Origin: Hondaea fermentalgiana
Taxonomy: Eukaryota; Sar; Bigyra; Thraustochytrida; Thraustochytriidae
Length of the DNA stretch: 17,905 nt
Reading direction: 5' to 3'
NCBI GenBank assembly: GCA_014084085.1
Contig: NPFB01000053.1
Coordinates: 136,025 to 153,929, forward strand
The notes beneath the pieces are model-generated. The model had not been told where the DNA came from. It saw only the letters and a list, made by a program, of their open reading frames with translations, and made no database searches. Shown piece after piece: positions 7,201-14,140 of this stretch (its first letter is position 1; each line of letters opens with the position of its first letter). The position numbers and the translations under genes were made by a program.

Positions 7201-10070
7201 CCGCCATCTCGTCGCGAGACATGGACGCTCTCGCCGCCGCGCTCGCCATGGCGTCCAAGCTTGGACTCAGCGACACCAATGAGGCGCGGACTGCGCGCGC
7301 CATGCTCGAGCGCCTCGAGGAACAAGCCACCCTTGTCGAGCAGCTCGACAACGCCATTGCACGCAAGGATGTCAAGGAAATGGAGACTCTTGTGCAAGCT
7401 CTCGTAGACCTTGGAGCGCAGGACCACCCCTCGGTGGTCGCGGCGCAACGTCTGACCAAGAAGATCGTGCAAGAGTCCAAGGCCCGCAAGGAAGCGCTTG
7501 TTCGTCTCGAAAAGGATGTACGCAAGGCCATTCAGGCTCGGGATCTCAACCAGCTCAACGATTTGCGCATTCGCATTGCCGAGCTCGGTGCGCAGGGTGA
7601 GATCTTTGACGAGGCTCTCCGCCTGCGTGATGAACTCGAGGAGCGGTACACGCTTCTGCACCGCATTGCGGTCGAGATGGGCCTCTTGGGTTCGCGCTCG
7701 CGCAATCTGGACGGTCTCAGCGAGAGCGATCTCGATCCGCTCGCCGACGCCATCGACGCGGCTCGGGACAAGGGCTACGACGAGGACACAGAGCCCGAGG
7801 TCAAGGCAGCCGTTGACTACCTCACGCGCATGCAGCGTCAGCTCCAAGTGCAGCAGCAGCTGCGGGATGCTCTCGCCGAAGACTCCTTTCCGGCACTCTT
7901 GGCCGCTCTGCTCGCGGCCCAAAGTCTTGGTATGGAAACTGCAGATGCCCGCAAGGTTGCTGAAGAGGTTCGCCGTCTTGACCGTGTCCGCATGGCACTC
8001 GATCGCATCGACACGCGTCGTGCGCGAGAGCACCGCGCCTCGATTTTGCGCTATGCCACTGCAGAGGAGCGCGACGAGCTCGATCGCGAGCGCCTTCAGT
8101 ACATGGACACGGAAGACTTTGAGACCTTGCTGCACGAGGCCGAGGCAAACAATGGCGAGCGGTATCAACTGAAAAACTATTGGCGTATCCGCGCCGACGA
8201 GGACTATACCGAAAACGTCCCGCCCACGGAACGTAACAAGGAGGCGGACATGAAGCTCTGGTCTTCCCGCACGACCATTCCCAAGTCCCTGACTGAACTG
8301 GACGAGGACCAGGAGGTGATTGCGCTGCGTATCAACCAAGCGCTTTTGCAGTACTGCGGCGACTCGGGTGCTTCCAATACCTCAGGCCTGGCCCAGTATG
8401 TGGTCGTCCGGGGCCTTGAGGATCCCCGCCTGGGCGACGAGGTCCTTATTCAGATCATCAAGCACCTGCGCGGCAACGTTTTCCAGCGGAGCGAACATAA
8501 TGCCTGGCTTTTGCTCTGCGCTGCGACCAAGTACTTTGGGCCTTCAGAGCAGCTCGCGCCGTTTTTCCTCAACTTCTTGTTGGAGAACCGCGCACGTCCG
8601 AGTCTTGTGGGCAACTTTGCACGCCTGTGCCTGGCCCAAAGCGGTCCGTCGATTGCGCTTGGACCCGCACTTTTCAAGCCGAGTACCGACGAGCTTGCGC
8701 ATTACAAGCGCCGTCCGCCTGTGCTCATGTCTATCAATATCGTCGACGGAACGATCGTCACGCTCCCTTGTAGCCCGGACCAGCGCGTCGAGAGCATTCA
8801 CAAGCTCGTACGCGCCAAGACGGGCATTCTCGACGCTGTCTCGCGCCCGGCGTACGCCATCTTCATCAAGGACACTTCACAGACGTCCAACGACGACCTG
8901 CGCGATCGACTCGTCAAGTTTTTCAAGTACTACAATACCGCAAAGCTTGCGCACATCGAGACCTATGTCTCGTACTGGCGTGGCCGCGAGGACGAGCTCT
9001 TCCAGCGTCTGCGCGACAAGTACGGCGAGGAGCCTAGCAAGCTCTTGAACGACCACGACAGCAGCAGCGTTGTCAGTGGGGCCACGGGATTATCGCATGG
9101 TCTGCGGCTTCCCATTACGGCCGCACGCGCTGCAACAAAGCTCATGCGCGTGAACAACGTCGCCCCGAAGGCCGGCCCTCCCCCGCAAGCTGCCTGGCCC
9201 CTTCCCTACTGGGTCTACCCGAGCGCCGTGTACCAGAACTTGGCCAAGCAAGAACGCGAGCCGCAATTTTCCTTCAAGCGGCGATTTATCCCTGAAAAGG
9301 GTCGTGCTGACCTTCAGCTCTTCCAGCAAGTCAAGCTCGATGTGCAGAGTGGCCTGCTCACCATTACCTCGGAGCAAGATGTTGCCGAGCTCGCGGCCAT
9401 CGCAGTGGCCCTCGAGAGCGATAGCAGCCTCGACATGGACGATGTTGACGAACTTGTCGATGCCGACTTGGCAAAGTACATTCCGAGCACCTGGCTCGAC
9501 AGCAAGGGTGTAGACTACTTTGCGCGCATGATTGCGCACGAGGTCAATCTCGGGTCTGCAGGCCCGCAGGCCCTGCGCCAGCGCTACGTGGACATTGCCT
9601 CCACGGCCCCGGCCTACGGAATGGCGCTCTTTTACGCAACGCGCGGCGATACGGACAGCAATGCGCAATATGTCATTGGTGTCGATCACCGGGGTGTGCA
9701 CATTCTCGACTCGCAGCGGACGTCCATTGTTCGCTCATTTCCGCTCAAGGCGATCAAAAAGTTTGGTGCGACCAGCTCTGTGTTCTGGATGAAGGTGAAG
9801 AAGAGCGCTCTCAAGCAAGACGCGCGCAACTCTCGTCGCTTCGGAGGCATCAAACCCAAGGATATCAAGGGCGAGACGTCAGGTGCCGCAAACTCGGGCT
9901 TCAGCTTTATGCGCAACGATGGCTTCGACGTTGTTCTCAACACTCTGCAGTCATGGGAGATTTACGACATCATCTTTGATTTGCGCAAGGTGCAAACGAC
10001 CAAAGAACAAGCTGCCCGGCGACCAACTGCAACGCCCAGCTCGGCCCGCGCCAAGAGCCTTCGCGTGTGA
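4227..10070 (+). CDS. MyTH4-FERM myosin heavy chain (unconventional myosin)
   Basis: Actin-based motor with a cargo, membrane or microtubule-binding tail, 1947 residues, intronless. The ATG at 4227 has a strong context (aaccATGg) and is the first plus-strand ATG for over 1 kb. Domains: SH3-like N-terminus (~5-50); motor (~65-850) with P-loop GESGAGKT (161-168), switch I NNNSSRFGK (230-238), switch II DIFGFE (465-470), actin-binding and converter regions (PHFVRTIKPN, VLDQLRYAGLLEVCRIRQMG); one IQ motif (~861-885). Then about seven ~50-residue helical repeats (~887-1260), MyTH4 (~1342-1490) and FERM: F1 from ~1497, F2 ~1680-1790, F3 ~1795-1930. The TEDS-rule residue, 16 before DALAK, is Glu408, predicting no need for heavy-chain phosphorylation. 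Oddities: a lower-50K insertion of about 65 residues with a Q9 run (575-583), and an ~90-residue insert between F1 and F2. All nucleotide-binding motifs are intact. MyTH4-FERM tails are known in several myosin classes; the class here needs phylogeny. Confidence 0.95.
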   Translation: MVVFEEGSYVFYPDDDECYVPAKVTSKFSPGGKGGAIILERSNRQIRVPPNVSKHVLPMDKQSLRRWPDMVVLKQLDNAALLHNIRLRYFEDEIYTSIGSILISVNPYKLVDKLFNPDIVDQYMESGTTINDMDPHIYGIAEHAYASMISEDLDQSCVITGESGAGKTEATKLFMAYIAERSRRQRRGRSLSREQQEEVQSKAYDIPLREQILEANPLMEAFGNAKTVRNNNSSRFGKLIDVQFVHSLGCVAGGEITNYLLEKSRVVSHLEGERSYHVFYQLCAAANSRYPDLKDRLGLMDASEYYYLNQSQTPSTIIPDVDDAAVWEETVRAMGLLDISDEQIADVAQILAAILHLGNVQFEPVSTKSDFAQVKNPESLAQAAKLFGVEDSELERGLLTRDISNKREVVIQKHNVREANDSRDALAKHAYSRLFNWLTSCINNALRSRLNTVNSNDIRTISVLDIFGFETFVHNSFEQLCINYCNEKLQGFFNDHIFKLEQEEYRREEIDVTQIGFSDNQGVISAIDHRTDGIFAICDDEVNLLRGTDDGFLTKVLAAARKSAQKIAEIEAAEQQQQQQQQQLLEEGQADAFDTIASDDEGEAPVPRRKTSSHIATLRKMSRAAGAMIRGTGTTTGITGSNKLILKTPNVKEMRTNAAARNSFIVVHFAGEVMYNVAGFLEKNRDTLRADIVQVVNASSLGLVRELFDDADIRAGSGSAKRKNPYRKTLGRKFQEQLDTLMLRLNVTEPHFVRTIKPNSKKTALVFEARLVLDQLRYAGLLEVCRIRQMGYPIRKENAEFFHLFRCIRPEAADIDELVDLLAADGTLYGSEWQQGKTKIFMRAVQFDKLSNLREDALCDVVTKMQTKVRGYIARNRYLRIRDAFSELEQGIQQRDRSILEACIPFASSLPNAGRNISLIERAKRVLAEIKQEEELLATIDLAVDARDVDALPGLIDSAEAMGIADRPEVERACELLHRHEEETTTISALQAAISSRDMDALAAALAMASKLGLSDTNEARTARAMLERLEEQATLVEQLDNAIARKDVKEMETLVQALVDLGAQDHPSVVAAQRLTKKIVQESKARKEALVRLEKDVRKAIQARDLNQLNDLRIRIAELGAQGEIFDEALRLRDELEERYTLLHRIAVEMGLLGSRSRNLDGLSESDLDPLADAIDAARDKGYDEDTEPEVKAAVDYLTRMQRQLQVQQQLRDALAEDSFPALLAALLAAQSLGMETADARKVAEEVRRLDRVRMALDRIDTRRAREHRASILRYATAEERDELDRERLQYMDTEDFETLLHEAEANNGERYQLKNYWRIRADEDYTENVPPTERNKEADMKLWSSRTTIPKSLTELDEDQEVIALRINQALLQYCGDSGASNTSGLAQYVVVRGLEDPRLGDEVLIQIIKHLRGNVFQRSEHNAWLLLCAATKYFGPSEQLAPFFLNFLLENRARPSLVGNFARLCLAQSGPSIALGPALFKPSTDELAHYKRRPPVLMSINIVDGTIVTLPCSPDQRVESIHKLVRAKTGILDAVSRPAYAIFIKDTSQTSNDDLRDRLVKFFKYYNTAKLAHIETYVSYWRGREDELFQRLRDKYGEEPSKLLNDHDSSSVVSGATGLSHGLRLPITAARAATKLMRVNNVAPKAGPPPQAAWPLPYWVYPSAVYQNLAKQEREPQFSFKRRFIPEKGRADLQLFQQVKLDVQSGLLTITSEQDVAELAAIAVALESDSSLDMDDVDELVDADLAKYIPSTWLDSKGVDYFARMIAHEVNLGSAGPQALRQRYVDIASTAPAYGMALFYATRGDTDSNAQYVIGVDHRGVHILDSQRTSIVRSFPLKAIKKFGATSSVFWMKVKKSALKQDARNSRRFGGIKPKDIKGETSGAANSGFSFMRNDGFDVVLNTLQSWEIYDIIFDLRKVQTTKEQAARRPTATPSSARAKSLRV
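5949..5975 (+). repeat. Polyglutamine run in the myosin motor insertion
   Basis: Nine glutamine codons (mixed CAG and CAA) encode Q575-583 within an insertion that spans roughly residues 556-660 of the motor's lower 50-kDa region, between FLTKV and the strand containing VVHFAGEVMYN. The mixed codons make it less slippage-prone than a pure CAG repeat. Confidence 0.9.
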
Positions 10071-10104
10071 TGATCATTTTGCCATCGCGGCGAACCAACG
10101 AAGA

Positions 10105-10129
10105 AGAGAGAGAGAGAGAGAGAGAGAGA
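10105..10129 (+). repeat. (AG)n microsatellite in the myosin 3' UTR
   Basis: An uninterrupted AG run of about twelve units just after the myosin stop codon. It can pair with the (CT)n tract at 10235-10247 to give a stem with a loop of about 100 nt. Confidence 0.9.
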
Positions 10130-10234
10130 CGATCGCTTCGGTGCTGCGGACTTTTCCTGACTATACCTTGACGTCACTTTCGTTTCCCAGCGCCTGCGAG
10201 TATCCGCTTTTTTCTCTCTTCGTCACTTTTCTCC

Positions 10235-10247
10235 CTCTCTCTCTCTC
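10235..10247 (+). repeat. (CT)n tract followed by (CG)n
   Basis: ctctctctctctc at 10235-10247 is followed by alternating CG to about 10255. The CT part is complementary to the AG microsatellite upstream, and the alternating CG part is a possible Z-DNA former. Confidence 0.75.
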
Positions 10248-10302
10248 GCGCGCGCACCTCTTTAGAATATATTCTCCAAAGTTTCATGTTATGTTGATCA
10301 TA

Positions 10303-13128
10303 TCACTTTCCTTTCCGTTGCAAGTTGTTGTTGTTGCTGTTGCCTTTTGGTTTCTTCTTCTTGGTCTGGCTCGCTAAATTGACGACGACTTCCGGAGGTT
10401 TGACCCAAAAGTTCAACATGAGGGACGCCTCTGTGTTGTGCACAGCGTGCCACCAATCGGGTGGATTATACATCATTTCACCTTCGCCAACATTGACTAC
10501 GATACCTTCCATGACGGCAAAGCGAAAGTCTGGAAACTTGCTAATCAGACGCTCAGTCTTTGCATAGCGTCGAGGGTCACGAACTAGCGACCATGTTACA
10601 ATTCCCCTTTGCCGTCCATACATGAAGGGAGATGATCGTGGCGGAAACAGATGCCACTCCTTTTGGCCCAAAACTTGATATGCGAGGTTACCAGTATTGG
10701 AGTGATCGACATGCAAGCCGCTAAAGCTGCGGTCCGGGCCCATCCATAAGGAAGGACGCTGCAGGAATTTGCGCGGAATCCAAGAAGGGTACTTGAATCC
10801 GTAATCGCGCATCTGAGCAATCGAAAGTTTGTTGTTGCCAGCATACAGCGGGGGGCCTGGTGATGATTGAACGACAGACGAAGCCCGAATCGCGTTGCCA
10901 CTTGCATCCACAACGCCTGTCTCTTGCAGGAATTTGCCGAGCTGCATCTCAAAAAAATTGCGGTTCTTTGCAGTCGTATAGTCGCTGCGCACCGTAATGT
11001 TTTTGTTCTGGTTTTCTTGGAGAAAGTTCTGCCATGAGCCAATCCAAATTCGTTCTTTGGGAGAAAGCTGTACCACTGCGGGCGCGCTCCGAAGGTACAG
11101 ATACTCGGTGATAAGCTCAAATGTGAGGCGACTACCAGGAAATCGACCAGCCTGCGGGGTGCAGGTCGAGCAGATTTCGGGAGAGCTGCAGGGGTGCTCT
11201 GACACTTCTGGATGCGCAGCTGCGCTGGTGATTTCGCTTGTATACATGACGTTGAGTACAAGGTTTGCGACGCCCCTGCCAAGGCCTTCCCAGACGCTCG
11301 GATTTATAATTTCGCGGGGAAGTGCCATGGTGAATGAAAAAAGGTCAAGTCCTCGCAACAAGCTTGTATGATCAAAGAGCTGTACAAGGCGGCCTTGATC
11401 ATGTAAGCGTTGAGCAAAGGACGCAAGGTCAGTGCTCGCTGCTTCTCCCAGGACCAGCACATTGCGAAAGCCATGTCTCTGGAGAACACGACCGAGGCTG
11501 TTGGCATCCGATGTCGTCTCGAGGGCCCCAGTTTGGTAGACGAGGATATTTACGTTGGGGTCCACATTTAAACTTTTGCCCTGGAGGGCGGTCTCCAAAG
11601 GCAAAGTTTGGGAAAGCTCGCGCAGACGCTGGTTGGTGTCGGCATCAATGTCGCCACGATAATTTGCCGTCGTCGTCGTCGTCGTCGTTTCGTCATGCTT
11701 GCTCGCATCCACGAGAAGAAAGTCCCCGTGCCCCCCTGCATCGCTCATGAGAACAGGGAGCGCCACGACGCGAGCGGGACGCAAATTTTGCAGCGTGTCA
11801 AAAGCGAGCGCAGGTCGCCTCGAGATGGTACCTGTCTCACCATTCTCACGAACGCGACGAATGGTATCGATTGCCAGATTGTTTTCGCGTATAGTCGTGG
11901 AGAGCCCATTTCCGCTAGTGTATGCTTGCAGCGCCCACACCACATTTACACTATGAAAGGGCAAGAGATTTGCAATACGCAGCATGCGGCGAGCGACACC
12001 GAGATTTTGGGTTCCCACTTTGGGCCAGCGCACTACAGCGAGGAGCTCCACGTTGTCAAGACGCGTAGAGTTGCGGAGCATGGAGAGGACAGTCTGACGG
12101 ATCTGCTGTTGCAAAGCTCGCTCATCGCCGTAATTTGAAGGCTGGCTGGCCCGAATGTAGCCTAAGCTGTCCCATTTGGATGCAGCACTCTCCATAAATT
12201 GTGCTGGCGCAGTCTCGGCGGTCCTTTGCGCGACGGGCTGCATTGCCGCAGGAAGCAAATCAATCAAGAGGCCGATGCGTCCAAGCGTTTGCGGAGTTTG
12301 TTTAATCCAGGGCTCCGCGCCCGAGTGGTGATAGAGCCAGCAAGCGTGTGGGTGAAAGAAGCCGTCGATCCACTGCCCGCCGCCCCAATTTGCAAGACCC
12401 ATGGACACTTTGTGACCGCAGTGGCGAAATGCTGGGCAGCGAGTACCAATTGCGTTTTCGAGTTGCGCAACGCTCGTATAGTCTTCCTTGCCAGAAAGCC
12501 CAAACTCCGTCAGCAGGTCTTTGCGCGCTGTTTCCGCTGTGCCAGGACGAAAAGCTTCAAGCGGCAAGGATTCGAGTGCGATGGAGGATGGATCGGGTTC
12601 CTCGTCATCGTCACTGAACGTCTGTTCCTCTATAATTTCATCTGTCGCTGTATCACTCGAGACGACATTCGCAGCAGGCTCAGGATCCGGCGTCAGCTCT
12701 GAGGCGATGTCAATTGCGCTTTTTGTGATCGCTGACGCCTGGGAAGCTCTTGACGTGCTTTCTCGGGCGTGACGATAGACTTCTTCATGGTCGCAAGAAG
12801 GGAAACAGCCAAGATCAGCCTCAAGGTCGTCGTGCATCTGAGCAATGCGAGCCTGACGCAGAAAGAGGAGCGCAACTGTGCCAGCACCAATGAGAAAGAC
12901 GAATAATCGCGACGCGAGCGAGCTACTGGGTCTATCGTTGTTCTTCATGCGATGACGTTCGCCGTTGCTTGGACTGCTCGCGTGTCTTCGCCAGCCTTTA
13001 TTGCCACTGCGTTTTGGCGAAGACATTCCACGAGTGGGACTACTGCCTACGTCGGGCCTTTCCTGAGCCGCATCGATGTTGTCGAGATCTAGGTCTTGCG
13101 TTGGGCTGCTGATCTTGGAGCGTCGCAT
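10303..13128 (-). CDS. Membrane-anchored JmjC/cupin_8-type Fe(II)/2-oxoglutarate oxygenase
   Basis: Predicted 941-residue enzyme anchored in the secretory pathway. The start is the ATG at 13128 (caagATGc, A at -3); the frame runs on to 13263, but only from a GTG, so I exclude that part. Residues 1-74 are basic and Ser-rich, 75-90 form a short hydrophobic segment, and an acidic stretch with Cys108 and Cys112 follows: a type II signal-anchor layout, the short membrane span fitting Golgi or ER proteins. Sequons NST and NIT lie on the predicted lumenal side. Residues ~150-750 match no family I know; they include a poly-Thr run (~480), a Rossmann-like stretch from ~523 (NVNILVYQTGAL) and a Cys cluster (~644). 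The C-terminal domain (~758-915) is JmjC/cupin_8: H806 and D808 (GLHVDHSN), K823 in GQKEWHLFPP, distal H894 in PPDWWHAVH. The metal triad is complete, so activity is likely. Substrate unknown; family members hydroxylate or demethylate proteins, and human JMJD8 is an ER-lumenal precedent. Confidence 0.85.
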   Translation of the reverse strand: MRRSKISSPTQDLDLDNIDAAQERPDVGSSPTRGMSSPKRSGNKGWRRHASSPSNGERHRMKNNDRPSSSLASRLFVFLIGAGTVALLFLRQARIAQMHDDLEADLGCFPSCDHEEVYRHARESTSRASQASAITKSAIDIASELTPDPEPAANVVSSDTATDEIIEEQTFSDDDEEPDPSSIALESLPLEAFRPGTAETARKDLLTEFGLSGKEDYTSVAQLENAIGTRCPAFRHCGHKVSMGLANWGGGQWIDGFFHPHACWLYHHSGAEPWIKQTPQTLGRIGLLIDLLPAAMQPVAQRTAETAPAQFMESAASKWDSLGYIRASQPSNYGDERALQQQIRQTVLSMLRNSTRLDNVELLAVVRWPKVGTQNLGVARRMLRIANLLPFHSVNVVWALQAYTSGNGLSTTIRENNLAIDTIRRVRENGETGTISRRPALAFDTLQNLRPARVVALPVLMSDAGGHGDFLLVDASKHDETTTTTTTANYRGDIDADTNQRLRELSQTLPLETALQGKSLNVDPNVNILVYQTGALETTSDANSLGRVLQRHGFRNVLVLGEAASTDLASFAQRLHDQGRLVQLFDHTSLLRGLDLFSFTMALPREIINPSVWEGLGRGVANLVLNVMYTSEITSAAAHPEVSEHPCSSPEICSTCTPQAGRFPGSRLTFELITEYLYLRSAPAVVQLSPKERIWIGSWQNFLQENQNKNITVRSDYTTAKNRNFFEMQLGKFLQETGVVDASGNAIRASSVVQSSPGPPLYAGNNKLSIAQMRDYGFKYPSWIPRKFLQRPSLWMGPDRSFSGLHVDHSNTGNLAYQVLGQKEWHLFPPRSSPFMYGRQRGIVTWSLVRDPRRYAKTERLISKFPDFRFAVMEGIVVNVGEGEMMYNPPDWWHAVHNTEASLMLNFWVKPPEVVVNLASQTKKKKPKGNSNNNNLQRKGK

Positions 13129-13419
13129 CTTGGCGAGGTTGTCCTCGCGCTCCTGCAGCCCGACTGACGAAACAACCAAACCGAAAACAGAGAAACGACA
13201 GACCGGCAGACAGACAGGCAAACGAAGCCCCAGTGCTCGCGCCCCCGCGTGGCTCCCTGTCACAGCTCGCTGGATCTCTTTCGCCGTCTACGACGTCTAC
13301 GCGGACGCCCGTCGGCTCCCGTCCCACCAGCGGTGTTCGGTCTTGACGCTACTCGCGCCTCTGTTTTATTCACTATTCTATAAAAAGTAGTAGCTCGCAG
13401 ATCCTACCTTGTCAAGGTC

Positions 13420-13433
13420 TAGGCCTAGGCCTA
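13420..13433. repeat. 14-bp perfect palindrome in the divergent promoter
   Basis: taggcctaggccta equals its own reverse complement. It lies about 290 bp upstream of the JmjC gene start and about 40 bp from the TATA-like box, a plausible place for a dimeric regulator to bind both promoters, although no factor can be named. Confidence 0.55.
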
Positions 13434-13713
13434 CCAACGGCTGGCTGCTCATCAGAAGCTGGTGATGGATTGCTATGCCACAATCTGTTGGACCGCCTTT
13501 CCTTGATATCGTCGTTGTCGCTGGATACGATTGGCAGACTTGCATTGGTCGTAGACGTGCGCAATGCGCGTAACGAAACGCGGACGTTCTTTCGGGCTAA
13601 AGGCATTCAGTCAAAGCCCTTTGGGGAGCGAGCACGTGACTCAGAGATGCGGATTAACGTAGGTAGACCTGTACAGAGATCAGCCATTGAGTTAGGCTGT
13701 GATCGGATTGACC

Positions 13714-13749
13714 CAGCTTTGCAAGCAGCTTTGCAAGCAGCTTTGTCAG
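13714..13749 (+). repeat. 12-bp tandem repeat, three units
   Basis: cagctttgcaag occurs twice in tandem (13714-13725, 13726-13737), followed by a variant cagctttgtcag (13738-13749). It lies about 390 bp before the start of the PhyH-like gene. Confidence 0.85.
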
Positions 13750-14140
13750 GTATTTTGACAAAAGGTACAATAACACATTGATGCCTGGTCTTTTCTTCGT
13801 TTTTCTTTCTCTCTCCATGCGTCGCACCACCTTTCATGATCAGCGTCTCTACTACATGATGATAAATGCACGCCGTCCCTGTTAGCGATGTTCTCTTTCG
13901 CTGATTGCTGTCGCCGTCCGTCCTCGTTTCAGTGTAGGAATGTCCCAACTGCGCCCAACGCGAAAAATGGGCCCAGGTTGAGTCTTGAACACGCAAGCAA
14001 ACCCATCAACCTTATTCGCACAGAACCCTCGGCACTCGTCCGTGCTCATCGTTTGCGCGGTAGAAGAGACGAGCGGGCTAGAGCTTGCGCGCCTCCCGTC
14101 TCTTCCTTGCCAGAGAGAAGTGGAGTGAGGCGACGCAGTG

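Larger units (their letters stand above)
10071..10302. other. Convergent 3' intergenic region of the myosin and JmjC genes
   Basis: Only 232 bp separate the two stop codons, so the 3' UTRs of these convergent genes probably overlap. It contains (AG)n at 10105-10129, (CT)n at 10235-10247 running into a (CG)n stretch to about 10255, and a 12-bp perfect palindrome agaatatattct at 10264-10275. I see no AATAAA on either strand, so polyadenylation signals are not obvious. Confidence 0.7.
13129..14140. promoter_or_regulatory. Divergent promoter region of the two oxygenase genes
   Basis: About 1.0 kb lies between the ATGs of the minus-strand JmjC gene and the plus-strand PhyH-like gene. It contains ctataaaaag at 13378-13387 (a plus-strand TATA-like box, about 760 bp before the PhyH ATG), a 14-bp palindrome at 13420-13433, a CACGTG hexamer at 13633-13638 and a 12-bp triple repeat at 13714-13749. 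Short frames here (a 64-codon ATG frame at 13412-13606 minus, and a TTG-opened frame at 13470-13781 plus) have no recognisable content. Shared regulation of the two genes is possible but not shown. Confidence 0.5.

Noticed and set aside
6381..8339. 652-codon open frame antisense to the myosin tail
   Set aside because: It begins at a TTG and mirrors the strongly coding sense strand with GC-rich third positions. It has no recognisable domain and is a shadow frame.
13129..13263. N-terminal extension of the JmjC protein by 45 residues
   Set aside because: The extension opens with GTG and contains no ATG; the first ATG at 13128 has a good context and leads into a sensible signal-anchor layout.
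13412..13781. Short frames in the divergent promoter (64-codon ATG frame minus; TTG-opened frame plus)
   Set aside because: No domain or targeting signal; the plus frame is partly made by the 12-bp triple repeat, and the minus frame could at most be an upstream ORF of the JmjC mRNA.
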